Shown: positions 22,079 to 33,420, counted from the stretch's first letter. The stretch: DNA of 51,282 bases from an uncultured bacterium (GCA_946611605.1 CAMODU010000004.1:1-51282); one strand, 5' to 3'. Made by a program: numbers and translations. Notes: generated by a model from the letters alone, not told the origin.

Positions 22079-24095
22079 TTGATTTTTCCTTGTTCTCTCT
22101 CATCTTTATTAATGCTTCATTATAAGCATCTTCAACTAATTTAGTATCATTTTCAATTATAGAGAATCCAATTGCTACACCACTGTTATGAGGTAGTTTC
22201 TTAAATCCTTTAACTAATTTCTTAATATAAGAAAGTATTTGTTTTTCAGAATAACCAACCATATATACTAAGAACTCATTACCATCTGTTCTCATTATTT
22301 CTGTATTATCTATTTGAGTTCTAATTAATACGTTAGCAACTGATTGTATTTGTTTATCTCCTTCTTCATGTCCCATTCTATCATTTAATGATTTAACATT
22401 ATTAATATCAAGAACTACACATGCTTGAGGATATATTTTATTCTTATTCCATGCTGATAATCTATCATAGTAATAATTTCTATTCTTTAATGATGTTAGT
22501 AAATCAATATATTTTAATCTATCAACTTTCTTAATCTTAGTATCAAGTTTAACTGTCTTTCTATTCTTAGAATAGATAAATATAGCAGTAGCAGATACTA
22601 CAATAATTACTAAAGCATATCTAGCTATATTACCAAATACACCACCACGATACTCTACTTTATTATATGTAGTAATACCAAATCTAACTAAGTCAGATGG
22701 ATCTATTGTTTTAGTATATGTATTAAATAATTTATAGAATGTATCTGTTGCATTCTTATATCTAAATGAATAATTACTATATTCATATGTAGATGAATAT
22801 CTAGAAGTATAGTTTCCAGTTAACTTAGGTAAATAATACTTAGATGTATTACTATCTAATACTATAATAGCTTCTTTCTTAGCAATTCTATTAAGATCTG
22901 TTGGAGTTGCATATGTTTGAATATCAATACCAGGAAGATCTTTAATCATATCATATAGATATGAATCTTTAAGAACATATACAGTATGATAAGATAAACC
23001 ATTTATATTAGATAAAGATAAATCTATACTATTATGAGCAACTATATCATAATCAATTCTTCCTAATGCACCTGAATCTATATAATTAGTTACTATATTA
23101 TAATAGTTATAATATAAATCTATTTCACCATTTATGGCAGCTTCAGCTAACTTAGTAGCATTCTTATATTTCTTATATGTGAATTCTACACCAGAAAACT
23201 TACTAAAGCTTCTTAAATATTCGGCAGTAATTCCACCATATTCAGATGAAGCTAATATTTCATAAGGTCTATTTTCAGTAAATCCATATGAATAAGTTTT
23301 ATTAGTTAAAGCTCTTTCATCTGCTTCAGTTATATTTAACTTATCAACAAATAATCTATAATTATTCTTATTATATGAATCTTCAAAATATTTACCTTTC
23401 CATTTATTAAACTCTTTAGTAAATATTGAATTTATAGTTTTATCTTCACTTAATCTGAAATAATAGTAATGATTTAAATCAGATATATGAGCAAGTATAT
23501 TTATATTATTACTTATTAATTCATCTTTATATTCATTTAATGGAACTAAAGCATAAGTAATAGAACCATCATTTAATCCTGAAGTAATCTCAGCATATGT
23601 TGCTAATGATTTGAATGATTCAGGAGTTGTATTAAAATATGATGATACTAAATTAATAGTAGATGAATGTACACCTACACCCATAGATGGAATTTCCTTA
23701 GTATCATATAAAATACCTGTATTCTTAGATACTAATACATAATGGTCTTTATATAGTAATAGTTTTTCATTATCATATTTATTTGATACTTCAAATCCAT
23801 ATCCTACATTTTCAGATACGTATGATACAGTATTCTTATTAATCTTAAGATCTAAATCATCTGATAAGTAATCAACAAAATCAAAGAATACTCCTGCTCC
23901 AGTTGAACCAAATACAGGAATATCATTTGGAATAGTAATAGATAATACTCTTGATGAGTTATTATCTAACCATTTCTTTTCATCATTTGATAATGAGTTA
24001 GTATTTGTTGAATTCTTATATAATACAAATCCACCTACACCTATTACTATAATAGCTATTAGGATAGATATTATATATCTCTTTTTAATCTTCAT
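22056..24095 (-). CDS. Membrane sensor with two solute-binding-like domains and a degenerate GGDEF domain
   Basis: A 679-aa protein: N-terminal membrane anchor (about residues 7-26), two extracytoplasmic SBP_bac_3-like domains (about 45-260 and 265-480, the second starting KTYSYGFTENRPYEI), a membrane helix (about 495-512) and a C-terminal GGDEF domain (about 530-665). The GGDEF signature reads RTDGNEF, so the first Gly and the metal-binding Asp are changed. The domain start LTSLKNRNYYYDRL and VVLDINNVKSLNDRMGH are normal. It may bind GTP without making c-di-GMP. Middle gene of an operon. Confidence 0.9.
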   Translation of the reverse strand: MKIKKRYIISILIAIIVIGVGGFVLYKNSTNTNSLSNDEKKWLDNNSSRVLSITIPNDIPVFGSTGAGVFFDFVDYLSDDLDLKINKNTVSYVSENVGYGFEVSNKYDNEKLLLYKDHYVLVSKNTGILYDTKEIPSMGVGVHSSTINLVSSYFNTTPESFKSLATYAEITSGLNDGSITYALVPLNEYKDELISNNINILAHISDLNHYYYFRLSEDKTINSIFTKEFNKWKGKYFEDSYNKNNYRLFVDKLNITEADERALTNKTYSYGFTENRPYEILASSEYGGITAEYLRSFSKFSGVEFTYKKYKNATKLAEAAINGEIDLYYNYYNIVTNYIDSGALGRIDYDIVAHNSIDLSLSNINGLSYHTVYVLKDSYLYDMIKDLPGIDIQTYATPTDLNRIAKKEAIIVLDSNTSKYYLPKLTGNYTSRYSSTYEYSNYSFRYKNATDTFYKLFNTYTKTIDPSDLVRFGITTYNKVEYRGGVFGNIARYALVIIVVSATAIFIYSKNRKTVKLDTKIKKVDRLKYIDLLTSLKNRNYYYDRLSAWNKNKIYPQACVVLDINNVKSLNDRMGHEEGDKQIQSVANVLIRTQIDNTEIMRTDGNEFLVYMVGYSEKQILSYIKKLVKGFKKLPHNSGVAIGFSIIENDTKLVEDAYNEALIKMRENKEKSNEESEEE

Positions 24096-24098
24096 TTT

Positions 24099-24590
24099 TT
24101 ATTCCCCTTCTTGATTCTCTTCTTCTTCATCATTGTATGAATAATTAGCCCATGCTAGTACAGTTTTATGAGCTGACTTAGATCCTAGATAAGGATTTAA
24201 ACCGTCTCTTTTAACTATAAATTGAATATCATAATATTCTTTTTGATCTTTAGTTAATTTATCTAATGATTCAGTACATAAAGATTGAACGTCTTCATTT
24301 GCTAATGTTTCATTAACATCAAGAACTACATATATTATCTTTCCTCTTTTATCAATGCTTGAGTATTTTACTTTATCATTTGAATCAAAGAAACCTTTTA
24401 AATCTTCAATTTCTTTATCAACTTGATGTTCAGCTATATCATCTAATCTATGACCATATACAGATGAACTTGTTTGACTAAAGAAGTATATAATCACACT
24501 AGTAAGAATAACAATTAAACAAATTGCTGAAACAATCATTAAAATACAATAAATACGATTATTTTGGTAAAATTTCTTTAAATTCTTCAT
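24099..24590 (-). CDS. Single-pass membrane protein upstream of the GGDEF sensor
   Basis: A 163-aa protein: membrane helix (about residues 15-39), helical stalk, then a small alpha/beta extracytoplasmic domain (KIIYVVLDVNETLANEDVQ, YYDIQFIVKRDG) and an acidic tail. I take ATG 24590 because the GTG at 24602 is in the GGTGG ribosome site. It ends four bases before the sensor gene begins, so it may be an accessory ligand-binding or regulatory partner; this is inferred from position only. Confidence 0.82.
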   Translation of the reverse strand: MKNLKKFYQNNRIYCILMIVSAICLIVILTSVIIYFFSQTSSSVYGHRLDDIAEHQVDKEIEDLKGFFDSNDKVKYSSIDKRGKIIYVVLDVNETLANEDVQSLCTESLDKLTKDQKEYYDIQFIVKRDGLNPYLGSKSAHKTVLAWANYSYNDEEEENQEGE

Positions 24591-24617
24591 ATCTTTTTCC
24601 ACCTTTTATCAACCAAT

Positions 24618-24626
24618 ATTATACCA
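24618..24626 (-). promoter_or_regulatory. Extended -10 promoter of the GGDEF/YihY operon
   Basis: TGGTATAAT about 28 bp before the start at 24590. Confidence 0.6.
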
Positions 24627-24645
24627 TAATATATTATTTAAATAT

Positions 24646-24682
24646 ATAAAAGGAGAACAATTTTTTAGTGTTCTCCTTTTTT
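24646..24682 (-). terminator. Terminator of ligA
   Basis: AAAAGGAGAACA and TGTTCTCCTTTT (24648-24680) form a 12-bp stem. T residues follow in both directions. Confidence 0.8.
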
Positions 24683-24708
24683 CTTTTAAAACTATTATTA
24701 ATGATGTA

Positions 24709-26697
<1,989 letters not shown>

Positions 26698-26709
26698 TCA
26701 CCTATATAT

Positions 26710-26718
26710 ATTATACCA
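26710..26718 (-). promoter_or_regulatory. Extended -10 promoter of ligA
   Basis: TGGTATAAT, 19 bp before the start, beginning within ten bases of the upstream terminator stem. The -35 position lies inside that stem. Confidence 0.65.
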
Positions 26719-26750
26719 TAAAAAAAGTATTAACTATCTAGTTAATACCT
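26719..26750 (-). terminator. Terminator of the NPKTG surface protein gene
   Basis: GTATTAACT and AGTTAATAC (26727-26748) around ATCT, followed by seven T residues on the minus strand. It overlaps the last codons. Confidence 0.82.
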
Positions 26751-28249
26751 TTATTTAAATACTTTATAAAAGTATAACACCCACATAAACCAATGAATAA
26801 TAATGATAAGTATAATCTTATATTATCTCCTGTTTTAGGATTCTTAGTTTGTTTTTCAGCAAGTATATAAGTTGAGAAGTGATCTGTCTCAAATGATGCA
26901 AAACCATCTTTAACAGTAGCTTCATGTTCCTCCAATTCTCCAGTACTAGTAATATAATATACATATATAGTTTTACCTTCTAAGTTAGCAGGAACTGGTA
27001 TACTTACTTTAAATTTACCATTATCAAGTTTAGTGATATTTTGATCTTTTATAGGACTATATAGTGATAAATCCACTGCTGTGAAATCACCGTTTATTCT
27101 TTTTTTAATATCTTCATATGTTTCGCCATCTTTAACATATACTGCTTTAAAAGTAGTATCTAATGGAACATTTCCAACATTAGAAGATATTTTAATGCTT
27201 GTATTTATATCTTTGACATTAAATAATGGTTCTTTCAATCTTTCGTCATTCTTTTCAATTAAGAAATAATACCATACATCACTTATTTTGAATCTATACA
27301 CCATATCTAGCTTATTAGTATATCCACCATAATGGTTTTCAAAAGTATCATCCCATAACATATCCATATAATTATCCCATGACCAATCAGGAATTACGTC
27401 ACCATCATGCTTAAGAATTTCAGATATTTTCTTGTATGCTTCCATTTCCACATCAAGACCTAAATACTTTTTAATTCTATCTTTAACAACAGCTATATAT
27501 GCTTCAGGTGTATCCTCCGTATCACTTGGAACATACATTAGATATTTTAAATCTAACCCCACATGATCAACAGATGTTTGTAGATAGCCATTATATTTTA
27601 ATACAACACTACCCAAAGATCTAAGAATATAGTCATCTCCATCACCAGCATAGTTTTCAAGATAATAACTGATATTATTATTTCCAATTTGTTCTAGAAA
27701 ATCATTTGAATATAATAAACCTTTAGCCATGTATTCTTGAGTGAATCTTGTAGTTGGATCATTGCTTGGATCAACAATACTTATATAATTAATAAATCCT
27801 AAATCATCTAATATAAATGTTTTGTCTTTAAGAGAATTAGCTATTTCGTTAATTCTATTTAAATATTCCTTAGATGAATCTTCATTAAAATATACTTTAA
27901 CATTATTAAGACCTATCTCAGAACAAGTATGATTCGGACAGTTCCTTGATAATAAATCTTCTAAATATAAATTAATAGTATAAGACCCGTCTTCATTAGC
28001 TGCTGGTTCATCATCAAATGCACCAGTCCAATCTATATAATCAACATAAACATAAGGATCATTTAAAGCTTCATCTCCATGATATTGAACATAAGCAAAT
28101 AATTCTTGATTTGTTCTTGGTTTATTACCATTTATATAAACCTTTCCGTCTTTAACAATTCTATTAAAATACTCAGTATAATCATATGCACTTACTACAG
28201 CAGGTAATAAGAACATAAATACAATTATAACCTTCAATATTCTTTTCAT
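26738..28249 (-). CDS. Sortase-anchored surface protein with NPKTG signal
   Basis: A 503-aa secreted protein: signal peptide (residues 1-21, ending VVSAYDY), a large unidentified domain (about 25-330) with one close cysteine pair (CPNHTC), beta-rich segments (about 340-470), and a C-terminal sorting signal at about 474-503 (KNPKTGDN, hydrophobic stretch, short basic tail). It is a probable substrate of the sortase at 13658. The segment KFKVSIPVPANLEGKTIYVYYI with GFASFETDHFSTYIL is a common pre-anchor domain of such proteins. Function of the main domain unknown. Confidence 0.9.
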   Translation of the reverse strand: MKRILKVIIVFMFLLPAVVSAYDYTEYFNRIVKDGKVYINGNKPRTNQELFAYVQYHGDEALNDPYVYVDYIDWTGAFDDEPAANEDGSYTINLYLEDLLSRNCPNHTCSEIGLNNVKVYFNEDSSKEYLNRINEIANSLKDKTFILDDLGFINYISIVDPSNDPTTRFTQEYMAKGLLYSNDFLEQIGNNNISYYLENYAGDGDDYILRSLGSVVLKYNGYLQTSVDHVGLDLKYLMYVPSDTEDTPEAYIAVVKDRIKKYLGLDVEMEAYKKISEILKHDGDVIPDWSWDNYMDMLWDDTFENHYGGYTNKLDMVYRFKISDVWYYFLIEKNDERLKEPLFNVKDINTSIKISSNVGNVPLDTTFKAVYVKDGETYEDIKKRINGDFTAVDLSLYSPIKDQNITKLDNGKFKVSIPVPANLEGKTIYVYYITSTGELEEHEATVKDGFASFETDHFSTYILAEKQTKNPKTGDNIRLYLSLLFIGLCGCYTFIKYLNKGIN

Positions 28250-28299
28250 ATGTTCACTCTCCTATCTTAAATATACATCTTCTTATATGTTATTACAAT

Positions 28300-28330
28300 A
28301 AAAAAGAAACCTATTTTTTAGATTTCTTCT
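28300..28330 (-). terminator. Terminator of the surface-glycan-like operon
   Basis: AAGAAATCT and AGGTTTCTT on the minus strand (28304-28328) pair with one G-T, and a T run follows. It spans the stop codon of the last gene. Confidence 0.78.
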
Positions 28331-28664
28331 CTTTTTTATCTTTTTTTATTACTTCTTTTTCTATTATAGTAATTGATAATAATATCATACCTACACCTAC
28401 ATATAAGAATATAGGTAAATACTTACTATCAGTACCATATATTTCTAATGCACCTCTTAGATATGAATAAGATAATAATGTTATCCATCCTGCTCTATAT
28501 AAAGTGCTATTTAATATCTTATTAAATATTAACTTTAATACACCTGCAGTAAAAGGAACTACACATGCATATAACATAAAGATAGATTCTACTCCATGAG
28601 AGAAATGTTCATATATTAAAGAAGTAATTAAACATACGATTGATACTATTATATAAGGTATCAT
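28311..28664 (-). CDS. Small four-helix membrane protein
   Basis: A protein of about 117 aa with four membrane helices and a Lys-rich cytosolic tail (KKDKKEKKSKK). Family unknown. The start is uncertain: ATG 28664 follows the upstream stop by four bases, while TTG 28688 behind AAAGGTGAG would add eight residues. Last gene of the CotH/GT2-GtrA/NAGPA operon, which suggests a role in the same envelope pathway. Confidence 0.78.
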   Translation of the reverse strand: MIPYIIVSIVCLITSLIYEHFSHGVESIFMLYACVVPFTAGVLKLIFNKILNSTLYRAGWITLLSYSYLRGALEIYGTDSKYLPIFLYVGVGMILLSITIIEKEVIKKDKKEKKSKK

Positions 28665-28668
28665 CTTT

Positions 28669-29541
28669 TTAATAACCGATATAAACAATGTCACTCACCT
28701 TTCTTTCTGTTATCTTATTACCAGTATGAGTTGGTGTATTAATAATCTTACCATTAAATACCATAGTAGATGATCCACCGCCATCAAGGTTATATCCTGT
28801 AGTACATCCTAAATCTTTCATGTATTCAGCTAATTCATATAATGATAAACCTTCAGATGCCTTAGTTCTACCATCAGATACTATAAAGTAGTAATGGTTT
28901 TTATCAGCTATACAAATACCAGTTCTAGGATTAGATACTCTATGTCCTGAAGAAACTTCTTGGTCCACACCAACAATAATCTTTCCGTTCTTTAATAAAC
29001 CAGGTCCAAAAGTCCATACATTACGAGGATTCTTTAAACTACTTAATTTAGTATTGTTTTCCTTAATAATATCAAATGAACCATCTTCATACATTACTAA
29101 GTCTTCTCTATTCCATTGCATTGTATTTCTAAATTGTTTATATTCTCTTACAACATATCCAGCTTGTCTAGCACCATAGAAATCTCCATTGATAGCTAAA
29201 ATAGCATGATTAGCTTCAGCTATATCAGATGTATCTTCTTTAACATTTCTACCAAACTTATTCTTTGCTAGAGCTGTTCTTAAATACTCTGGTGAAGATA
29301 ATTTAATATCTGCTACATATATATCTGTTTTATGTTTTCTATCTTGAGTTAATGTGATTTCAATATCCTTATCTTTATAATGATTATCATCAACTTCTTT
29401 ATCATCTATAATGACTTCGTCTCTTATATCAAGAGCATCATCTACTGCATCTTCTTCAAATACAAATGTATCTAACGCAACAAATGTTAAAGAACCAACC
29501 AATAAAAGATAAAAGATAATATTAAATAATATCTTTCTCAT
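28669..29541 (-). CDS. NAGPA-type phosphodiester glycosidase domain protein
   Basis: A 290-aa membrane-anchored protein: an N-terminal helix (about residues 5-25), then the phosphodiester-glycosidase (NAGPA, PF09992-like) domain. Visible are AILAINGDFYGARQAG, FGPGLLKNGKI, SNPRTGICI, FIVSDGRTKASEGLSLYELAEYM and YNLDGGGSSTMVF, the core signature of the family. In Gram-positive bacteria these proteins are linked to exopolysaccharide or wall-glycan processing. It starts 12 bases after the GT2-GtrA stop and is third in the operon. Confidence 0.93.
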   Translation of the reverse strand: MRKILFNIIFYLLLVGSLTFVALDTFVFEEDAVDDALDIRDEVIIDDKEVDDNHYKDKDIEITLTQDRKHKTDIYVADIKLSSPEYLRTALAKNKFGRNVKEDTSDIAEANHAILAINGDFYGARQAGYVVREYKQFRNTMQWNREDLVMYEDGSFDIIKENNTKLSSLKNPRNVWTFGPGLLKNGKIIVGVDQEVSSGHRVSNPRTGICIADKNHYYFIVSDGRTKASEGLSLYELAEYMKDLGCTTGYNLDGGGSSTMVFNGKIINTPTHTGNKITERKVSDIVYIGY

Positions 29542-29552
29542 CTTATATCCCC

Positions 29553-30557
29553 CTAAAATATAAATCTCTTTTGTACAAAATAACTAACAATAAATAATAT
29601 TACTTCAATTATTATCTTAGCTATATATTTATTAATAACTACACTTAACATAGTTAATGCTATAGTATTAACTAGTAATATAAATGCAGCTAATAAATAA
29701 TACTTAATAATTGATTTAGCAACACTATTCTTATCTTTAAATACCATATTTCTATTAACAGTATAATTAAATGCAGAAGAGAATACTCTAGCTACAACAT
29801 TAGATAATATTAAATTACCAGTTAATAGATTTAATATAGTATATAAAATATAATCTATAAAGAATGATGAAACAGAAGCAAACATGAATTTAAATATTTG
29901 TTTATAAATTCTAAATGAATCTTTGATAGTATCAAAATGAGATCCCGAATTATTATCTTCATATATAGTTTCAATAACTTCTTCTTCTAAATTAATACTC
30001 TTTCTAGGAGCTTCTAGTAACATATTCATTTCATATTCAAATCTATCACCAGGAACATCTAACATGAAAGGTAATAAATTACTCTTAAATACTCTTAAAC
30101 CTGTTTGAGTATCATATACATCTATACCAGTAGATAATTTAAATACTACTCTAGTAATAGAATTACCTATTTTACTTCTTAATGGAGTTTTTTCTCCTCT
30201 TAATCTTTTACCTAAAAGAATAGTATCATTCTTATTAGATTCAATATCACATAGATTTAATGTATCCTTAGCTGTATGTTGTCCATCAGAATCTAATGTA
30301 GCAACAATACAATCATCATAATTATCTTTAATATATTTAAATCCAGTTTTAAGTGCATATCCTTTACCACGATTATTATCATATTTAAGATATGTTACTC
30401 TATCTTTTATACTGTCAAAATACTTATCATATTCACTACTAGAACCATCATTAACTACTATTACATCAAATCTTTTTGTTTGTAATAAATCATTAACAAT
30501 CTTGCTTAGTTTTTCAGTTGGTTCATATGAAGGTATTAATGCAACATAATTATTCAT
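29553..30557 (-). CDS. GT2 glycosyltransferase fused to a GtrA-like membrane domain
   Basis: A 334-aa two-domain protein. Residues 1-215 are a family 2 glycosyltransferase (LIPSYEPTEKL, VVNDGSS, TLDSDGQH as the DxD region, TQTGLRVF), like dolichol/undecaprenyl-phosphate sugar transferases. Residues 220-334 are a four-helix GtrA domain (FASVSSFFIDYILY, FNYTVNRNMVF). Such fusions can load a sugar on undecaprenyl phosphate and move it across the membrane. Its start is two bases after the CotH-like stop. Confidence 0.94.
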   Translation of the reverse strand: MNNYVALIPSYEPTEKLSKIVNDLLQTKRFDVIVVNDGSSSEYDKYFDSIKDRVTYLKYDNNRGKGYALKTGFKYIKDNYDDCIVATLDSDGQHTAKDTLNLCDIESNKNDTILLGKRLRGEKTPLRSKIGNSITRVVFKLSTGIDVYDTQTGLRVFKSNLLPFMLDVPGDRFEYEMNMLLEAPRKSINLEEEVIETIYEDNNSGSHFDTIKDSFRIYKQIFKFMFASVSSFFIDYILYTILNLLTGNLILSNVVARVFSSAFNYTVNRNMVFKDKNSVAKSIIKYYLLAAFILLVNTIALTMLSVVINKYIAKIIIEVILFIVSYFVQKRFIF

Positions 30558-30559
30558 AA

Positions 30560-32443
30560 TTACGCTCCCCTTTCAAAGTTGAATGTATAAGTTAATCTAT
30601 TATATTTCTTATAAGCATTACCTGTTTTGTTTTCATAAGTTAACTTAACTTCACCTATATCTTTAGTATCTATCTTCTTTAATTCTTTATCTCCACTATA
30701 GATTTTAATTGAATCACCTACATCTTTAGGTAATCTATTTACTTGATGCATATATAGTGGAACTTCATGTTCATTACCTTTAGAATCTGTATATTTATAT
30801 ACAAAGTCCTTATATATCATACCAGAATATTGTCTTCTATAGAAGGCTAATCTGTTCTTTAAATTATTTTTTAAATTATTTATATTACCTGCTAATGATT
30901 CATCACCAGGAATTGGATCACGATAGTATACTCTAGTTCTAAATTCCCATCTTACATAATTCATCTTAGCGCTTGATTTAACATTACTAATATAACTACT
31001 CATGAATTCATCTAATGATTCAAATTGATCATTATAATCATAATAGATTTGGTCTACTTTATTTGAAAAACTAGTTCTCTTCATTAATGCTCTATACCAG
31101 TTACCTCTAATACGACCTTGTAATAACCCATTAGATAATACATAGAATTCATTTTGTTTACCAAATGCCCATGATCTATTTAATGTAGAGTCAAAGTCCC
31201 ATCCAGGTCCAGCATATAACTTACCATCTTTAGTATAGAAATAATTAGATCCTCTTATAGCATCAAAGTTTTCAGATATTTCTTGTAACCAATAGAACTT
31301 AGCAAAAGATTCATAGTCTATTGTATTTCTTAGTTCTTCATCAGAACCACCATAGATAACATTTTCAACTTTATTTAAATATGCTAATGCTTTCTTTTTA
31401 ACTGCTGCTCTTTCAGATGCAGATATTTCATCAAAGTCTGGATTTTTAATAGTAACAATTAAGCCTCTCTTAGTTGTAACATAATCATTTCCAGCAGGAT
31501 GGTTTTCTATTTCAAATAATAATTCTTTTTCATCTATATCTACTCTGTTCTTCTTAACTTGAACTTTTTCAGTTAATAAATAAGAACCATGATATTTACC
31601 ATTTATATATAATTCAACTGGTTGATAGTCTACAGAATAATCTATTCCTAACTTCTTACCAAATTCTAAGAAAGTAGCATTACGAGATAATGTACCATCT
31701 AATGTATTAGTTATTAATGCCCAAGTCTTACCTTTACCCATTCCAAATACATCTTGTTTAGAATTTAACTTAATTTGATAAGGTTTCTTAACTCTCTTCC
31801 ATGTAGCATTACCTCTACCTCTCATTTCATCCATACCAGTAGAAATGATATTATCTTTATCAGCAAATACTACATTACCAGCTCTTCTAACATTATGGTT
31901 AACTGAGGCATTTATTTGACTAAATGCTTTAGCCCCACCATCAAGTTTAATTGATACTGAAGGAACATTAGATTGCATTACTACAACTTTATAAGTATAG
32001 ACCTTCTTACTATTTATATTTGTTTTTAATGTTACTTTATTTTCTTTAAATACATCAGTATAAGAATCATTTTTAATAACACCTAATAAATTACCTTTAT
32101 CATCATATGCAGATATTTGTACATTAGGTATATCACTGAAATGTACTCTTATTCTATTTCTATCATAAGCACTAGATAAGAATAGATAATTATTACTACC
32201 ATGAGCTGACCAAGTAATATTATCAGCATCAGTATCATCTAATAAATCAATATAAAAATTTTTAATTGGAAGATTAGGATAGATAGTCTTATCAACTATA
32301 TCATTTTGGTTAATTTCTGAACTAAAAGCAATGTTAGAACCATCATCAGTACTAACAGCATATTTATCATCTATAGTTGGAATATATAATACTAATCTAA
32401 TTACAAAAAAGAATAATAATATATTTATTAACTTTCTTTCCAT
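30560..32443 (-). CDS. CotH kinase-like cell-surface protein
   Basis: A protein of about 627 aa with an N-terminal membrane anchor (LINILLFFFVIRLVLYI) and a CotH-like domain (about residues 200-480). Motifs are WKRVKKPYQIKL, FGMGKGKTWALITN, YQPVELYINGKYHGSYLLTEKVQV and PGWDFDSTLNRS. In CotH of spore formers this domain phosphorylates coat proteins; extracytoplasmic versions are uncharacterised. I choose ATG 32443 (or 32449) behind GGGGATTG: the longer frame to 32536 runs through the galU-like gene's terminator. First gene of the four-gene operon. Confidence 0.9.
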   Translation of the reverse strand: MERKLINILLFFFVIRLVLYIPTIDDKYAVSTDDGSNIAFSSEINQNDIVDKTIYPNLPIKNFYIDLLDDTDADNITWSAHGSNNYLFLSSAYDRNRIRVHFSDIPNVQISAYDDKGNLLGVIKNDSYTDVFKENKVTLKTNINSKKVYTYKVVVMQSNVPSVSIKLDGGAKAFSQINASVNHNVRRAGNVVFADKDNIISTGMDEMRGRGNATWKRVKKPYQIKLNSKQDVFGMGKGKTWALITNTLDGTLSRNATFLEFGKKLGIDYSVDYQPVELYINGKYHGSYLLTEKVQVKKNRVDIDEKELLFEIENHPAGNDYVTTKRGLIVTIKNPDFDEISASERAAVKKKALAYLNKVENVIYGGSDEELRNTIDYESFAKFYWLQEISENFDAIRGSNYFYTKDGKLYAGPGWDFDSTLNRSWAFGKQNEFYVLSNGLLQGRIRGNWYRALMKRTSFSNKVDQIYYDYNDQFESLDEFMSSYISNVKSSAKMNYVRWEFRTRVYYRDPIPGDESLAGNINNLKNNLKNRLAFYRRQYSGMIYKDFVYKYTDSKGNEHEVPLYMHQVNRLPKDVGDSIKIYSGDKELKKIDTKDIGEVKLTYENKTGNAYKKYNRLTYTFNFERGA

Positions 32444-32468
32444 AACCATCAATCCCCAATTGCGATTT

Positions 32469-32496
32469 ATTATAACAAAAAAGAGTCCAAAATCAA
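32469..32496 (-). promoter_or_regulatory. Promoter of the CotH/GT2-GtrA/NAGPA operon
   Basis: TTGATT (32491-32496), a 16-bp spacer and TATAAT (32469-32474), with TGT before the -10. It starts three bases after the upstream terminator stem. Confidence 0.7.
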
Positions 32497-32527
32497 ATAA
32501 AAAAGTGCATATTTTCGCACTTTTTTT
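32497..32527 (-). terminator. Terminator of the nucleotidyltransferase gene
   Basis: AAAAAAGTGC and GCACTTTTTT (32499-32526) form a 10-bp stem around ATATTTTC. Confidence 0.88.
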
Positions 32528-33420
32528 TAATTCCATAAATTTGAAGGATAAACACCTTTATCTATCTCATTATTGATGAATTCTTTTAAAGCATCTACAT
32601 CTTCTTTATAAGTCATACCTAACCAGATAGAATTTGTAGGTATATCTTTAATAATTTTCCCTTCTTTAATTGATTCATCCATGATATCTGGAAGTAACAT
32701 TTCAAATGTATTTAATTCATCTTTATGATTAATAAATGCATCTTTCATAGTATTACCTATCTTATCAATTATATCAGTAGTAAAACCATTCATAAGCATA
32801 GAACAACTTGTTTCTTTAGGTACAACAAATTCTTCTTTATTAGGATCTAATGGAGTACATCTTACCATATCTCCATCAAGTACACATGATGATTCAACTA
32901 TCTCACTTATAATACCATCTCTAGACTTAATAACTCCTCTTTTAACTGCTCCATTAGGAGATAATGTATCAGCTACATGATATCCAATTACTGAATAACA
33001 ATCTTCTTCTAACGCTTTAGATAAATCTTTATAAGCTTCATCTCCATAGAAGTCATCTGCAGTTATAACACCAAAGTTTCCTTCTATTTGATCTTTAGCA
33101 CACCATATAGCATGAGCAGTCCCCCATGGTTTTTCTCTTCCAACTGGCACTTCAAAACCTTCAGGAATAGCATCTAACTTTTGAAATGCATATCCTACTT
33201 TTATTTTACCTTCAATTCTTTTACCTATAGTACTTTTAAATAAATCTAAATATTCTTCTCTTATTATAAATACTACTTTAGTAAATCCATATCTAATAGC
33301 AGAGAATATAGAATAATCCATGATAAATTCATCATTAGGTCCAACTGGGAAAGTTTGTTTCATTCCACCAAATCTAGAACCCATTCCTGCTGCTAATATT
33401 ACTAATGTCTTATCTTTCAT
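32527..33420 (-). CDS. Sugar nucleotidyltransferase family protein
   Basis: A 297-aa NTP-transferase: LVILAAGMGSRFGGMKQTFPVG (about residues 5-26) is the nucleotide-binding start, VITADDFYGDEAY the metal-binding Asp region, and GREKPWGTAHAIWCAK the sugar/base contact region. It resembles GlmU/GalU-type pyrophosphorylases, but no acyltransferase domain follows. It probably makes an activated sugar for the adjoining glycan operon; the substrate is not readable. I use ATG 33420 because the GTG at 33429 is in the AGGTGAT ribosome site. Confidence 0.88.
   Translation of the reverse strand: MKDKTLVILAAGMGSRFGGMKQTFPVGPNDEFIMDYSIFSAIRYGFTKVVFIIREEYLDLFKSTIGKRIEGKIKVGYAFQKLDAIPEGFEVPVGREKPWGTAHAIWCAKDQIEGNFGVITADDFYGDEAYKDLSKALEEDCYSVIGYHVADTLSPNGAVKRGVIKSRDGIISEIVESSCVLDGDMVRCTPLDPNKEEFVVPKETSCSMLMNGFTTDIIDKIGNTMKDAFINHKDELNTFEMLLPDIMDESIKEGKIIKDIPTNSIWLGMTYKEDVDALKEFINNEIDKGVYPSNLWN

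Noticed and set aside
32443-32536. Longer N-terminus of the CotH-like protein
   Set aside because: It would be translated from the terminator and promoter of the neighbouring unit; the hydrophobic anchor begins right after ATG 32443.
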